DNA of 64,000 nt, from positions 16,474,835 to 16,538,834 of the forward strand of contig CM070904.1 of NCBI GenBank assembly GCA_036417435.1, written 5' to 3'. Shown piece by piece: positions 11,560 through 23,252 of the stretch. The DNA is from Inia geoffrensis. Its lineage: Eukaryota; Chordata; Mammalia; Artiodactyla; Iniidae. Each line of letters begins with the position of its first letter. The first letter of the stretch is position 1. The notes beneath the pieces are model-generated. The model saw only the letters and a program-made list of their open reading frames with translations. It searched no databases and was not told the DNA's origin. The position numbers and the translations under genes were made by a program.

Positions 11560-12944
11560 GTTAAATGATATGCAAGGTCCCTTTCAGATCTCTATGTCTA
11601 AGATACTTTCTAAAGTGCCATTTTCTGAGACTAATTAGGCTGAGGAAAGCATAGGAAGAGACTATTGGCATTAGCTGAGAGTGTATGTAAGCCTGTAAGT
11701 AGATGAAAGGATATATCTGCAGTATTAGGGGTGTACTCAGAAAAGATACAGATGGCCACTAAAAGGGGAGTTGGGGAAAGAGATGAGATAAAAGCAAACT
11801 GAGTATTTAATAATTTTGTTTATAGTGATTTATACAAGTTAATTCATGCCTAGATAGTTCTAGGTGCAACTTCAAAGCCAGAGAATTTACATTTTGCATT
11901 TATGTAGCTCTCCTACCCCTAATGTGAAGAATTATATTTAAAATAATTAGACATCCATATGATTTGACAATAAGACTTTAAAAATCACTGGAAGTTCATA
12001 TCAAGACCTCAGTGACTAAATTTGCTGTTATAGTCTCTGTGTTTCAGGATCTTTGGGTACAAAGCACACAAAGATAATGAGAATAAATTCAAGTAAAGCC
12101 GATTCACTGAAAACTCAATTTGCCTGTTGATGAAAATAGCAGATAGCAAATTAATAGATTGTCATATTGATTAGGATTTCATTTTTCAAAGTTTAATTAT
12201 TCATTGCCTTTCAGCACGTTAGCTGCATAGTTCTAAGTCTAGTTTGGTTTAATGTCAGGATCATGCATGTTACATATTCCAGTTTATATTTAAATGGGTT
12301 TTTGCACTCATGTAAGTGTCTATCTTCTTTGTATTTTTAAGCTTTTTTCTTCTTCCCCTGTGTTTGCCTGCCTCTGGAAGCACAACAGTCGAAAAAATTT
12401 CTCAGTTCCTCTTTAAGGTATTTGATATGTTTTGTAACTAAGGCGCCTTGGGAATTAATCATATGGCACATTACTTTTCTGCAAGTTAGCTTTTGGAAAA
12501 TTGGCTTTTGACAAATTTATCATTTTGTTAGTTGGTTATTTGACTTATTTGTCATTTAATGAGTTGGTCATTTTCTGATTTTGTTATTTATTGAGTTTGT
12601 CTTTACAATAATTGGCTATCATTTAATTGACCTAGGTCAGCAGTGTGCTGGAGCCAGTGTGCCCCAGACCATGAGACCCTACTGTGCATGCCTTCTAAAC
12701 TTTGGATTCAGTACACAAAATTGGCCATGGTGGGAGCGTTTGGACCACAGAAATCTGCAAATTCTTCAAATAAGGGCTTTTTTCTTTTTGGAGAACCAGT
12801 TTACTAGACAACAATTTCTTAGAACCCATCAATTCTTAATAGTAAACCAATTAAAACTTCAACGTCCTATACATACCTTCTATTAAAAACAGTCAAAATA
12901 TTTGTGGCTTTCAGAGAATTACCAAATAGTCAATTTGGTATACT
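11560..12944. other. No recognised feature
   Basis: Unique-looking DNA. Between about 12480 and 12640 short phrases built on ttggtcatttt and ttggttatttg recur irregularly. The 101-codon frame at 12581-12886 shows no domain. Confidence 0.5.
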
Positions 12945-13130
12945 CACACCAGTAGGTGATAATGATTATAATAATGATAAAAATATCAGCTATCAATGCT
13001 AGCCTCTTCTCCATATCAGGTACTAGAGAGGTCACTTTACATGTGTTCAATACTCGATTATGAATGAGGCATTATCATTCCCATTTTATGAATGAGAAAA
13101 TTGCACTTCAGCAAGAACAAAGACCTAATT
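12945..13130 (-). mobile_element. MIR SINE fragment
   Basis: Antisense MIR core: ttctccatatcaggtactag, gtcactttacatgtgttcaa, cattatcattcccattttat, gaatgagaaaattgcacttc. Head and tail are missing or decayed. Confidence 0.65.
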
Positions 13131-13992
13131 TCAAAATTATTTTCCATTTTGCTTCATAGCCTTTTGTGACTGAAATTCAGAAGTTCTACCTCTGAAAGAA
13201 AATTATCTCATTTTTAGGATAAGGAGACTAGGGAACTGGGAGAAGGTTAAATGTCCTTATAACTGTATTGACTGAAACTCATAACATTAATGATATAACC
13301 TTTAAATTCACATATAGACTGAGAGTGCTTTGCTCCAAAAAATGTCTGGTGAGACTGATTTTTTGTTTCTTTGCTGAAGTCTATTAGGATGTACCTTGAT
13401 TTGGGCCATTAGTTACAATTTTCTAACCATGTCCCTACCCCCAAAAGTGATATTTCTGCAGCAGGAAGGGAATTCTGAAAATGGATTCTACTCAAAAAAG
13501 GACATTTGAGAGTTAAACAGTACTTCTGTGTTTTGAGCTATGTTTGGAAATAGGACAAATGTTTACCTCTCTCTATTGATCTATAAACACATACCTCCAA
13601 GCACTTTAGTAAATTAAATGACTGGCCATTTCATGCACAGAAAAATCACTTAAAGTTACCTATATCTTGGGACAATGGACATTTACAGTGAACTCTGGAA
13701 TGTGACCACCAGTTGGTGAGCATTATATAACATGCCTGAAAGTAAGGGAATTCTTATAACCACTATCACCAAATATCATCCCAAATACAGGCGTGATAAA
13801 CCAGATCATTTGCTAGTAGCCCATGTACTTCAAATTAGTTTCCAGGAATAGATTAAGAGCTGGGCGCAATTTAGTAGACTAGCCAGAACAATAAAATTCT
13901 AAAAAGTAAATTGCTTGAGCCTTCTGTGCCATTTTCCCAGTTGATCTTTAAAATCTGTGATCAAGTTGTTTGATATCACTGTTTAAGTTTGT
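13131..13992. other. No recognised feature
   Basis: Unique-looking DNA with no repeat family or gene recognised. Confidence 0.55.
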
Positions 13993-14002
13993 TTCAGTTT
14001 AT

Positions 14003-14215
14003 GTTTTTATTTTTTATTTTTTGTGGTACGCGGGGCTCTCACTGTTGTGGCCCCTCCCGTTGCGGAGCACAGGCTCCGGATGCGCAGGCTCAGCAGCCAT
14101 GGCTCACGGGCCCAGCCGCTCCGCAGCATGTGGGATCTTCCTGGACCGGGACACGAACCCATGTCCCCTCCATCGGTAGGCGGACTCTCAACCACTGCGC
14201 CACCAGGGAAGCCCG
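14003..14215 (-). mobile_element. CHR SINE
   Basis: Antisense copy. The T-rich tail is at 14003-14022, then gtggtacgcggggctctcac, the GC-rich body, and the complement of the tRNA-like head ending accagggaagccc. Target duplication ttcagtttat at 13993-14002 and 14217-14226. Three overlapping open frames of 60-95 codons in this interval are readings of the SINE, not genes. It is one of the few CpG-containing spots in this part of the window. Confidence 0.95.
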
Positions 14216-14226
14216 GTTCAGTTTAT

Positions 14227-15142
14227 TTTTTATACAGATCAAAATGTTCAGAGAAACAAAAAGACCTTAATCCTTAAAATCATGTCATGGAAAGAAATCA
14301 AAGAAACTATTCTTTTAAATCTCCTGATGTCTTTCTAAAGCAGTTATATTAAATGCTAAGTTTAAGTTATAAACTTATATTGTCAGTCATATTAACTGAT
14401 AAGTTTAAGTAACTGATGCAGATTTTTTTATCCATATATAGGATTAACAGTAAGTCAATACATAAAGTATATGAAGCATCTTGGGATGTAGCTTGGGATG
14501 TAGTAAAAGTGAATTGTAGAAAATATGGTCTCATTATCTTCATCTTTTTTTTCTTTGTTTTTTGGAAGATGAAAGAAAAAAAGTCAGAAAAGTTATCTCT
14601 TCTAGAGAAATTAGCATGTTAATAAAACCATTGGTTGACATTTTTAGGGAATAACTATTAATAGGTAATTATGCTTGTTATTTGAATAAAGACTTGCATT
14701 TGATAGAAAAAATCCTTTTATTGTTAAGTAGATAGTGCTATACCCTTGTTCACTCAATTTCCTGATTAAGCAAACACAGCCTGGCATTCAAAGACAAGAC
14801 ACATTTGGTAGCATTAATGGCATTACTAATATAAATGCATAAGAAAGAGTGACATATGACAGGCTTGCAAACTCTAATCAATAAAACTCCAACCATTGCC
14901 ACTGAAACTCTTAAAGAATTGATTTGATTTGAATGGAATTTTCTATTTACCGAAATTCATATAGGTTTTCATGCCCAGTCAATATATAAAATCCAGAAGT
15001 GACCAAACTGAAAGAGAAATAGGAATTTATAAATTCCATGAGATAAAAAGGAAGGGTCTTTCTTTTACTTATATTTTCAATGCGTCTAATATGATGCCTT
15101 GAAGTTAGTACGAGACTGATATATCTTTATTGGTGATTTACA
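14227..15142. other. No recognised repeat; unique AT-rich DNA
   Basis: No repeat recognised. The part from about 14630 to 14960 is repeat-free with several homeodomain-like cores (ggtaattatg, cctgattaag), but nothing is diagnostic. Confidence 0.5.
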
Positions 15143-15295
15143 ACTGACCCTTCAACAACTCCATATCCATGTTTCCTCCCCTTCTGCAGATTCAATCAAC
15201 CACAGACCCTGTAGTACTGTAGACTTTGCTATTGAAAAAACTATCCATGGATAAATGGACCTACATAATTCAAGCCCACATTGTTCAAGGGTCAA
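15143..15295. mobile_element. TcMar-Tigger-type MITE
   Basis: A 153-bp element bounded by inverted repeats: ctgacccttcaacaa at 15143-15157 and ttgttcaagggtcaa at 15281-15295, matching at 13 of 15 positions. The internal phrase attcaatcaaccacagaccc is also typical of Tigger-derived elements. TA target duplications are not preserved. Non-autonomous; no transposase. Confidence 0.75.
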
Positions 15296-15538
15296 CATTT
15301 CTTCATTTCTTTTTCATATTTCTATATTATATTTGATTATTTTAACATCAGAAACCAATTTCTGGAATTCTTTCACATGTGAATTCAACGAGTTTCATGA
15401 CTTTGGAAATGGGATTGTCTCAAAGCATAGAAATAACGGGGGGAAAAGATGAAAAAGATTAATGGTTTTGGTACTAAACACAGAAATAAAACTTTTGTGC
15501 GTCAAAATCTGTCTATATATGCATATGATACATTATAT

Positions 15539-15560
15539 ATGTGTGTGTGTGTGTGTGTAT
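15539..15560 (+). repeat. (TG)n microsatellite
   Basis: Short TG tract of about nine units preceded by a TA-rich stretch. Confidence 0.85.
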
Positions 15561-15654
15561 GTATAAATACAACTAAGAATACAAACATGTGAACCAAAAT
15601 CTGGATAAATTATTTGTTGCTACATCATGTTAAATAGAGTGTTTCAGAACTCTG

Positions 15655-15822
15655 CATTCAAGATTGGGCCAAAGGCTAGCTATATTAGCGTTACCTGGGA
15701 GCTTGTTAGAAATGCACACTCTCAGGGCCCATTCTGTCTATCGCATAGAAATCTGCCTTTTAGTAATAACCTCGGAACATTTATTTGCACATTAAAACTT
15801 GAGAAGCAGCACTTCAGAGAGT
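15655..15822. mobile_element. hAT-Charlie MITE (MER3/MER5-like)
   Basis: Landmarks gcgttacctgggagcttgtt, agaaatgcacactctcaggg, and the far end aacttgagaagcagca. These match the palindromic MER3/MER5 group of short hAT elements, but the terminal repeats are degraded. Non-coding. The subfamily is uncertain. Confidence 0.6.
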
Positions 15823-16289
15823 AGACCTTTGACACTTTGGTCCCCGTAGCTCCTCTAGTACTACCCTTCCCAAGGTTTGGGGGTTCAAGCCTGCTTTGAA
15901 TTTTGTGAAAAGCTCAGCAACGTGCAGTAAATTAAATTTTTTCCTAAAGCTGATTTTTAAATTTGTGACAAATATAAGCTTCAATCTAAAATACAGTGTT
16001 TAATAATTGAGGACAGTTAATTATGATATTTGTATTATATTGATTAAATACAAAAGTTATAAAATTTATATAAATAAAAAAATTTATGACAAAATACTAA
16101 TAAAAATTATATCACCTACATAAAGCCTGATAGAGAATAACAAAAAGAATTGTGTTGGGATTCTTGCAATGACATTATTTTTGGTATTTTTACTTTTTTC
16201 TTGAACATCCAGTTTTAATGCATTATTACATGAATTAGAATTACATATTTTAAAAATTAATGTGCCAATCTGAGGTGGGAGGCAGCGAG
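15823..16289. other. No recognised feature
   Basis: Very AT-rich DNA (about 15940-16130 is almost all A and T). No gene or named repeat. Confidence 0.55.
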
Positions 16290-16425
16290 TAGGGATATAA
16301 CAAGGCTGGTCACTAGTTGACTCTTCTTCAAGAGGCGGTGTAGAGAGGAGGGTTCATGATACTCTACTCTGCACTTTTGTTGTATACAAAATTTTTCATT
16401 AAAAACATGTAAATAAATAAAATTG
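16290..16425 (+). mobile_element. Ancient LINE-like 3' end
   Basis: Phrases ggtcactagttgactcttct, gttcatgatactctactctg and gcacttttgttgtatacaaa followed by aatttttcattaaaaa. These resemble a common mammalian retroposon 3' terminus that I place with old LINE-1 (L1M-like), name not certain. Related ends appear at 20.3-20.7 and 49.3-49.8 kb. Confidence 0.45.
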
Positions 16426-16464
16426 GAGACTTGAGTTAACAGCTTCTCCAGGCAAACACATAGT

Positions 16465-16630
16465 AGTAATTGAAAGAGCTATGCCTCTGAAGTTAAATAC
16501 CTTTGTGTCTTGATTTGCCAATAACTAGCTTAGTCATGCGATATTTGTCAAGTTATTTACTCTTTCAACTTTTATTTCTACAATGGACAAAAGGAGGATA
16601 CTATATGACAAAGACTTACAGTAAATATTA
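16465..16630 (+). mobile_element. MIR SINE fragment
   Basis: Sense MIR order: gaaagagctatgcctctgaa, then ttgccaataactagcttagt, tgtcaagttatttactcttt and caatggacaaaaggaggata. The tail is lost in AT-rich DNA. Confidence 0.6.
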
Positions 16631-16636
16631 AATTAA

Positions 16637-16676
16637 ATATATATATATATATATATGCACGCACACACACACTCAC
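16637..16676 (+). repeat. (TA)n-(CA)n compound microsatellite
   Basis: About 20 bp of TA followed by about 20 bp of CA with one interruption. Confidence 0.85.
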
Positions 16677-16934
16677 AAAATGCCTTTGGCACCAATCATG
16701 AAACAGATATAAATTAAGGTTAAATCTCCTTTTGCTCTCATCTTTCCCTCTCGTTTTCATACCAGCTGTCCTAAATTAGGCAAAAAAATGAAAATATAAT
16801 TCATATACTGCTTTTTAAGTCCAGACAAGATCATGTAATTTAACTTGAAGTAAGGTATAATATGATTTTTCTTGTAAATTATTAATGGGGCACGTTGATT
16901 ACAAGTACATGGATGTAAATTAGTCTATAACTTT

Positions 16935-17158
16935 AGTAATAATAGCAGGTAGCATTTATTGAAAACTTGCTATATGTAAGGTGATATTTAGTATTTTGGA
17001 TGTATTACCATCTTTAATCCACAAAACAACTCAAGACCCAGCTAGGATCCAGAAAACACATGACCACCTTTTACAGATGAGGGAAACTGAAAGGTTAAGT
17101 ACCATGACTAAGGTCACAGATGTGGCAGGTGATGGGCTAGTATTTAACTCTTGCATAG
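16935..17158 (-). mobile_element. MIR SINE
   Basis: Antisense MIR: gcaggtagcatttattgaaa, ccttttacagatgagggaaa, taaggtcacagatgtggcag, then the head complement near agtatttaactcttgcat. Confidence 0.78.
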
Positions 17159-17162
17159 AGGA

Positions 17163-17485
17163 TGATAAACTACAGCCTGTTGGCCAAATCTGGCTGGGCA
17201 TTTGTTTTTGTATGTGCTATGAGTTAAGAATTGTTTTTACATTTTTAATGAATGAGGAAAAAATAAAAAAATAATAATATTTTGTGACGTGTGAAAGTTA
17301 TGTGAAATTTAAGTGCTCATAAATAAAAATTTATTGGAACTCAGTCACACCTTTTTGTTTACATAAGTCTATGAATCAACATCAGAGTTGAATAGTTACA
17401 ACAGCTATCCTTAAGATCTGAAAAGTCTAAATTATTTACAGTCTGGTCCTTTACAGAAAATGTGTGCCAACCTGTGCTCTGGGCA
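17163..17485. mobile_element. hAT-Charlie element (MER1-like group)
   Basis: Starts gatgataaactacagcctgt and ends ggtcctttacagaaaatgtg followed by tgccaacctgtgctct. The inverted ends correspond to the 'ggcaaactac / gccgacc' class of Charlie elements. The interior contains ttattggaactcagtcacac and a poorly preserved extra 100 bp (17225-17320). It directly abuts the MIR upstream. Subfamily not certain. Confidence 0.7.
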
Positions 17486-18301
17486 GTCTGACTGTAGAGC
17501 TAATTGACTTAATTCTTTATTCTAAACTGACCCACTAAATCCTGACATGAAGTGTCCTTTTAAAATTCATGTACCAAAAGAATGATTGAAGAAGAAGGAA
17601 AAAGACATGGAGAGGGGTGGAGAAGAGGAGAAGAAATTAAAAGAAAAGGAGGAGAAAAGAGAAGAAAAGTTACAAGGTGCCTTTTTCTCACACCTTCCAC
17701 ATGGGTGTTAATTTTTTTCACACCGCTAATCTTGGTAACAACGAGGAGCCCCCAAAATGCTCCTTTGGCAAAAGTTAGATCAAGTTCCATATCCAAAATG
17801 TAAAGGCAGGAATTTATGGCTTTGGCATGGCTCTACCATATTAAAGAGCCAGTAGAAAGAGAGAGGGCAGTAATGTCGTGAAGAGAGGGAAGCCTGGGTC
17901 TAGGACGCTCACCGCTGGGTGCCTCGCTCTTCGATGCTCCCAATAATTCACACTCTTACATTCCCCAGGACTTCAATTCCTACCCACCCTTTTCTCTTAT
18001 TTTATGAAGTTTCTCTTACCTTCATTTTCACTGAGCCTAAGTGTCTTAAACAACTAAGTATTAAGTTAAAATTGTGTAGTGTAGGTGGTGCCGTACATGG
18101 CCAACACCCATGGCCAGTCTTGTGTAAAGCTTGCATCTTGCTGTATGTTCCCTTTCAGAGAGGAGTAAATGCCCAGATGCCTAGCCTTGCTACTATCTCT
18201 ATGACCCGTGTTAAACCATCTTTCACAAGGAAAGTGCCTATGCTGTCGTTTGAGAAAACGGCAACTTTTGTTTCTGCTGTTTTATTTTTAACTCAAGAAC
18301 T
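17486..18301. other. No recognised feature; longest repeat-free open frame
   Basis: Contains an A/G-rich stretch at 17583-17672 and an open frame of 149 codons on the plus strand (17919-18368). That frame has no recognisable domain, runs into a TA/G homopolymer tract, and its predicted C-terminus is repeat-encoded, so I treat it as chance. No named repeat found. Confidence 0.5.
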
Positions 18302-18350
18302 TATATATATATATATAAAATATATTATATGTATGTGTGTGGGGGGGGGG
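18302..18350 (+). repeat. TA-rich tract ending in a G10 run
   Basis: TA dinucleotides from about 18302, then tatgtgtgt, then ten consecutive G at 18341-18350. Confidence 0.85.
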
Positions 18351-19422
18351 TTTCCAAGTGGGAAGTGAGAACTTTGCATGACTAGTTGGATTTACCTTGA
18401 GGACAAGAACATTATATGTGGAAAAATTGCTCCATGTGCAACATGTCACACTTTTTCCCCTTTGTTTTGTGTGTTGCAGATGCAATCAAGATAGTGAAAT
18501 GTGATTTTTATTTGAGTGTCCTGAGGCAAAACCTATAATAATGTTCTCCTTCTGTTCATATAAGCCTTAATGAAATGGATGTCACCTCTTGGGGAAATCC
18601 AAGATTCTTTTGAGTTGGTTGATTAGCCAGCTCTGGAATGTTAAACAGCCTTTGATCTGGTGACAGCTGCCTACCTAGGGGAATGGTTAAAAAAAAAACA
18701 AAAAAACACTTTACTTGCTTTCAAATTAAGCTTATAGGTAGTTTGGATTCTTCACCATGGCTCAAATATGACCGTTAGGGGCTCTGCTTCCTCTTAGTTG
18801 TTCTGTTGGTTTCAGCTGAATGGCTTAGAGTTCTGTTTCATGTTCTTAGGATGTTAATGTTTGTTTTATTTACATCTCTAATTTAACTTGGTCTTTTGCA
18901 AATTCTCTGTGGGCTCTCTTCTATCCACTTTGTAGTAAGCCTGGGGAGTAAGGCTGGGTCATTATCAGATTCTTTAAAGGCCAGTGAATGCACTTCTGCA
19001 TGTTCAAATCCCACTTCAATGCCCAAGTACAAAAACAATCTTCTGATAGATTGTTGTCTGGTTTTACTTCCAATAAACAGTGTCCCTATAACTGAGAGAC
19101 AAAAGCTGTCTGTTATTTGAGTAAAAAGGCTTTGCTCATATTTTCTGAATTTTCTGGTGTTTTGCTTTGGGTCACTCATTTTTACATTGTCTACAGGCTA
19201 TCTGGCTACTGTCCTTTACCTCATTCAGTCCTGGGTCCTTCACATTATTTTTACAACGTATGCTTATTCCTAGATCAGAGATGGGAAAAATGATTTCATT
19301 GCAGATGTGTGCTTTGATCAATTGATAATGACTTCTTAGTTCGCTGTGGTGTGAAAATTTCTGAGACCACAACTGGGCTCTGTAAAAATGGTCCATGATT
19401 AGTTTTTGACATCTGCACCAGC
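18351..19422. other. Repeat-free DNA with motif-dense core
   Basis: No repeat recognised over about 1.07 kb. Between 18619 and 18669 several transcription-factor-like motifs are packed together (see findings). Opposite-strand open frames at 18883-19396 show no domain. Confidence 0.5.
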
Positions 19423-19432
19423 AACGCTTTTA

Positions 19433-19846
19433 TTTATTTATTTATTTATTTATTTAATTTTTGGCTGCATTGGCTCTTCATTGTTGTGCACGAGCTTTCT
19501 CTAGTTGCGGTGGCAGGGGGCTACTTTAATTGCAGTGCGCTGGCTTCTCACTGCTGTGGCTTCTCTTGCTGCGGAGCTCAGGCTTTAGGCGCGTGGGCTT
19601 CAGTAGTTGCAGCATGGTGGCTCAGTGGTTGCAGCACATGGGCCCTAGAGCATGAGGGCTTCAGTAGTTGTGGCACATGGGCTCAGTAGTTGCTGCGAGC
19701 AGGCTCTAGGGAGTGCGGGCTTCAGTAGTTGTGGCTCGTGGGCTTAGTTGCGTGCAACATGTGGGATCTTCCTGTCCCAGGAATCAAACCTGTGTCCCCT
19801 GCATTGGCAGGCAGATTCTTAGCTACTAAGCCACCAGGGAAGTCCC
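19433..19846 (-). mobile_element. Long CHR-type SINE with internal repeats
   Basis: A 414-bp antisense element. After a TTTA-rich tail at 19433-19457, the body contains several diverged units of gcttcagtagttgtggc (about 19588-19745), then catgtgggatcttcctgtcc and the tRNA-like head complement ending ccaccagggaagtccc. Imperfect flanks aacgctttta (19423-19432) and aaggcttata (19847-19856) may be the target duplication. This is the older, longer relative of the ~210-bp CHR SINEs. Confidence 0.88.
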
Positions 19847-20024
19847 AAGGCTTATAAAACAGCAGAATTTTTCCAGGTATTTATCCGTCCTGTCCAATAG
19901 TATACTTTGAATTTTAAAGTTCTTCCTATAACCTTCCTTTTGTTTTTCAGAGGGAAAAAAGAAAAACCTTCATGTCTCTTAAGGTTAGAACTCATAGGAC
20001 ATAAGAATTATTTTTCTATTTCTT

Positions 20025-20120
20025 TGATGTCTTCCTCTGGCACATTCTAATTCCTAGCACTTAGCCCATACGTGGCTCTGCATGGAGCAGAAACTTAATG
20101 AACACTGAATGAATGGGGAC
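20025..20120 (+). mobile_element. L2/MIR-type 3' tail
   Basis: Reads tcctagcacttagcccatac, then aacttaatgaacactgaatg followed by aatgggg, the usual order of an L2 or MIR tail. Too short to assign further. Confidence 0.45.
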
Positions 20121-20259
20121 GCTGTTTTCTGGAGCAATAAGTGTGCAGACTAAAAAAGGAAATATAACTTTTATACTCATAATTCCAATCAGGACTACTG
20201 GGAGCATTTATTCATCACTTTTCATACAGAGTATTTTATTCACAGTCTCATCAGGAAAT

Positions 20260-20692
20260 AGATAATATACTCAAAAGTGAGGTTTGAGACAAGACAACTA
20301 AATTCAATACATGATTCTGGACTGGAGGCTATATTAGAATAAAAGAATGGCTGTAAAGACATTATTGAAATAATTGAAAAATACAATTAATATGGGCTAT
20401 AGATCAGTATTTCAATGCTAAATTTCCTGAATTTAGTAACTATACTGTGGCTATGTAAAAGAATATGTTTGTTACAAAGAAGACACACTAAAGTATTATG
20501 GGGAAATTGCTTATAAAAATTAATTTAAAAAATATATATTCATATATAAGTATGAAGAAATGATATGTAAAGCAAATATTACAAGACAATGAAATTTGTC
20601 AATTTGGATATAGGAACATAAGATTTCTCTGTATCAATTTTTTAAATTTTCTATAATTTTGAAATTCTTTCAAAATAAAAACTTAAAAAAGG
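20260..20692 (+). mobile_element. Ancient LINE-like 3' end
   Basis: Order: caatacatgattctggactg, gaataattgaaaaata-like spacing, ctaaatttcctgaatttagt, aactatactgtggctatgta, and terminal ttctttcaaaataaaaactt. This is a familiar old retroposon terminus (L1M-like), family name uncertain. No coding remains. Confidence 0.55.
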
Positions 20693-21130
20693 TAGGTTCA
20701 ACTGAACAGAGTTTGAGGAAGGGGCCAGCATAGTGAAATGAAACCAACAGAGGCAGCAATGCACGCCAAGGCCAACAACAATAGGAAACATACAACCTGA
20801 AGGTCCAAAGGTCCAACTGGAAGGTGCTTTCCCTGACGAACCCGGAGAGAACTGTCGCTGTGGCATATGAGAAGGCTGCTGTAACCCTGTGCGAGAAATA
20901 GGAGCCAGCTAAGAAGTAGCTGAAGGAATAAATACTACCATGTTTCTTTTTCTGTCTTCCTTTCCCCTGCTGGTGCCTCCTTCTGGATGAACTCAACCAA
21001 AATCTATGGGGCAAAAAAGGCTGGTTGATACATTCTGTAGAGATCAGTCATGTGGGACACAGAACAGGTTGGAGTGGGGTGGAGAGTGGGACTGCAGGGC
21101 ATGGAAAGACTGTTCTGCACACGGAGTGGA
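20693..21130. repeat. Unclassified medium-reiteration repeat
   Basis: Higher GC than its surroundings. Phrases cctgctggtgcctccttctg, tctgtagagatcagtcatgt and ggagtggggtggagagtggg look like a dispersed repeat, but I cannot name it. The overlapping opposite-strand open frames (up to 114 codons) have no domain. Confidence 0.4.
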
Positions 21131-22247
21131 CCCTTGGCCTTTCCCATTCTTTATTCACCATAAATACATGCAAAGGAGGAACAATAATTCTGGTCCAGCC
21201 TACATGTATTTCTCAAGCGTTTGGTGTGCTTTCACTGATCACATGTTCATTTGTTTGTTCATCTCCAATATCAAACTAGTTTAATACCCAGGCTGTATTT
21301 TTGCAATGTTTTTGCAAATATCCAGTTTCCTTAAAATGAGATTGGGTATAAGCTGGACTATTACCAAAATTGATGCAGACATTGCTTTGGACTATTTGTG
21401 ATCCGTTATTATTTCAGAAATTTTAATATGTACAACTTTTTTTCTGAAGGACTGAAAGTATTTTGCACGTCATTAGATGCATTTTTACTGATAGCACTGC
21501 AGGATGGCATGGCTTTCATTACGCAGAGTGAGAACACAAAGAACAAAATAGGCTAAGAGAATCCTAATAGGGAGCTTTGCAAAAACTGAATTTAGAAAGC
21601 ACATTTGCTGGATTTAATTACAAATGTTCCTTCCATAAATATGGAGTTTATAGCATCCACTGTTTAGGCTTTTAAAAACTATTAATGAGTGTACATATGG
21701 GTAATTAAGGCAGCACCTGTAGCTAGTTGAAATTCTATTATTATAAGTAGAGAGAGAGGTGTTGATGTCATGTTTCAACTTCTAAGTATAATTTAGGAGC
21801 TCAAAATGTTTCACTTTCTAGACTGAATTTGTCCTGTATTTCAGTGCTTGAAGTTCCTGTTTGTCGACTCCACTCAGGAAGCTTTTCTCTGTGTTTCTCC
21901 TGCTGTGGATACTGGGCTATGTTGCTCCGACCCTCCTTCAAAGGAAGATCAGCCACTGGGAGCAGAGCCAGAAGACAGGCTCAGCTAATAAAATCAGGCT
22001 TGACCCTTACATCATATCAAATAAAAATGTTAATTTGGAATCATGATTATTATTCAAACTAGTCACATTTTCAATCACATGTTAGCTACCAGGCTAACCA
22101 ACATGGTAGTGAGCCAACCGACCGACTCTTGGAAATGGAAATTTTAAAAATAAAATTTTAACCTGCATGATTATTTTATATTCTGGAATGACCCCTGTAG
22201 TGTACTAGACAGACAAAAATGGTAGTTGCTTTTCCTTTCCTTAAGGG
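21131..22247. other. Repeat-free DNA
   Basis: No repeat recognised. It contains two TAATTA cores (21615, 21702) and a CACCTG E-box (21714) within about 105 bp. No exon evidence. Confidence 0.5.
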
Positions 22248-22467
22248 CAGGAATTGGCAAACTACAGTCCACAGTCTGAATCCACCTCCCTGTTGGTTAT
22301 TTTCTTTTTAATAAATTTATATCAGAACAAAATATTGCCTATTCATGCCTACAGTATCTATGGTTGCTTTTGTGCTCCAATGGCGGAGTTGAGTATTTGC
22401 CATAGAGACTGCGTGGCCTGCAAAGGCATCTATCTGGTTCCTTACGGAAGAAGTTTGCAGTTCCTGC
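22248..22467. mobile_element. hAT-Charlie MITE (MER1-like group)
   Basis: A 220-bp element with recognisable inverted ends: caggaattggcaaac at 22248-22262, and an end at 22451-22467 whose complement reads caggaactgcaaactt. The interior carries gcctattcatgcctacagta and gcggagttgagtatttgcca. Flanks cttaaggg and ccttggag could be a decayed 8-bp target duplication. Non-coding. Confidence 0.8.
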
Positions 22468-22879
22468 CTTGGAGCCTTATGTAGGAGTTTTCATTTTTCA
22501 TGAATTAAGAAATAGTAGACCAAGTCAAGTTTGAGTCAGTTAAACATACAAATTAAAAGTACGTTGCTTCAGAGCTTCTGTGTCTTCCTCACTCTAAGAA
22601 ATCACAGGTGAAAAAAAAAAGAGCAAGATCTAATCACGCTAAAGGGAAATTCAGTAGATAAGGGCAGGGGGAATATCTAGAAAGAATGCACATAGCCTCT
22701 GGTATAGTTTCTGTTACAGTACCTTCACTCATCACACTGGAGCCCAGGGAATGGTTTTATTGCTTTTATTTTGTTCAATTAAAATAAAGATATGAAAAAG
22801 TGTTAATTTGGATGAAATATAAACTTAAATATGAAAGGTTCAAAAAAGTTACAGAAGAAAAGCATAGAAAAGTATCTTT
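22468..22879. other. No recognised feature
   Basis: AT-rich DNA without a named repeat. Confidence 0.55.
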
Positions 22880-23252
22880 AAGACTTACAGAGGAGACAAA
22901 GATTTCTTTAACATGACAAAAGAGCATAAACATTAAAAACTACAAATTCTTTTGATTAACTTGATTTCATTAAAATCAAGAATCATTTTTCATAAAAACA
23001 TGTCATTAAAAGATTGTGAACACAAATCACACACTGAGAACATCTTTACAATACTTATGTCTAATTATGCAGTCTTTTCCAGAATATATAAAGAATTGCT
23101 ATAACTCAGTTTTAAAAAAGGAAAACAACACAATAGGCAAATGTCTTGAACCACTTTATAAAAGAGGATATCCATTGGGACAGTAAGTATCTGATAAAAA
23201 GGTCAATATCATTACTTATCTGGTAAATACAAATTACAACTACAATGAGGTA

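Noticed and set aside
17919..18368. 149-codon open frame on the plus strand
   Set aside because: No recognisable domain, no codon bias visible, end encoded by a TA tract and a G10 run, and no splice or promoter context.
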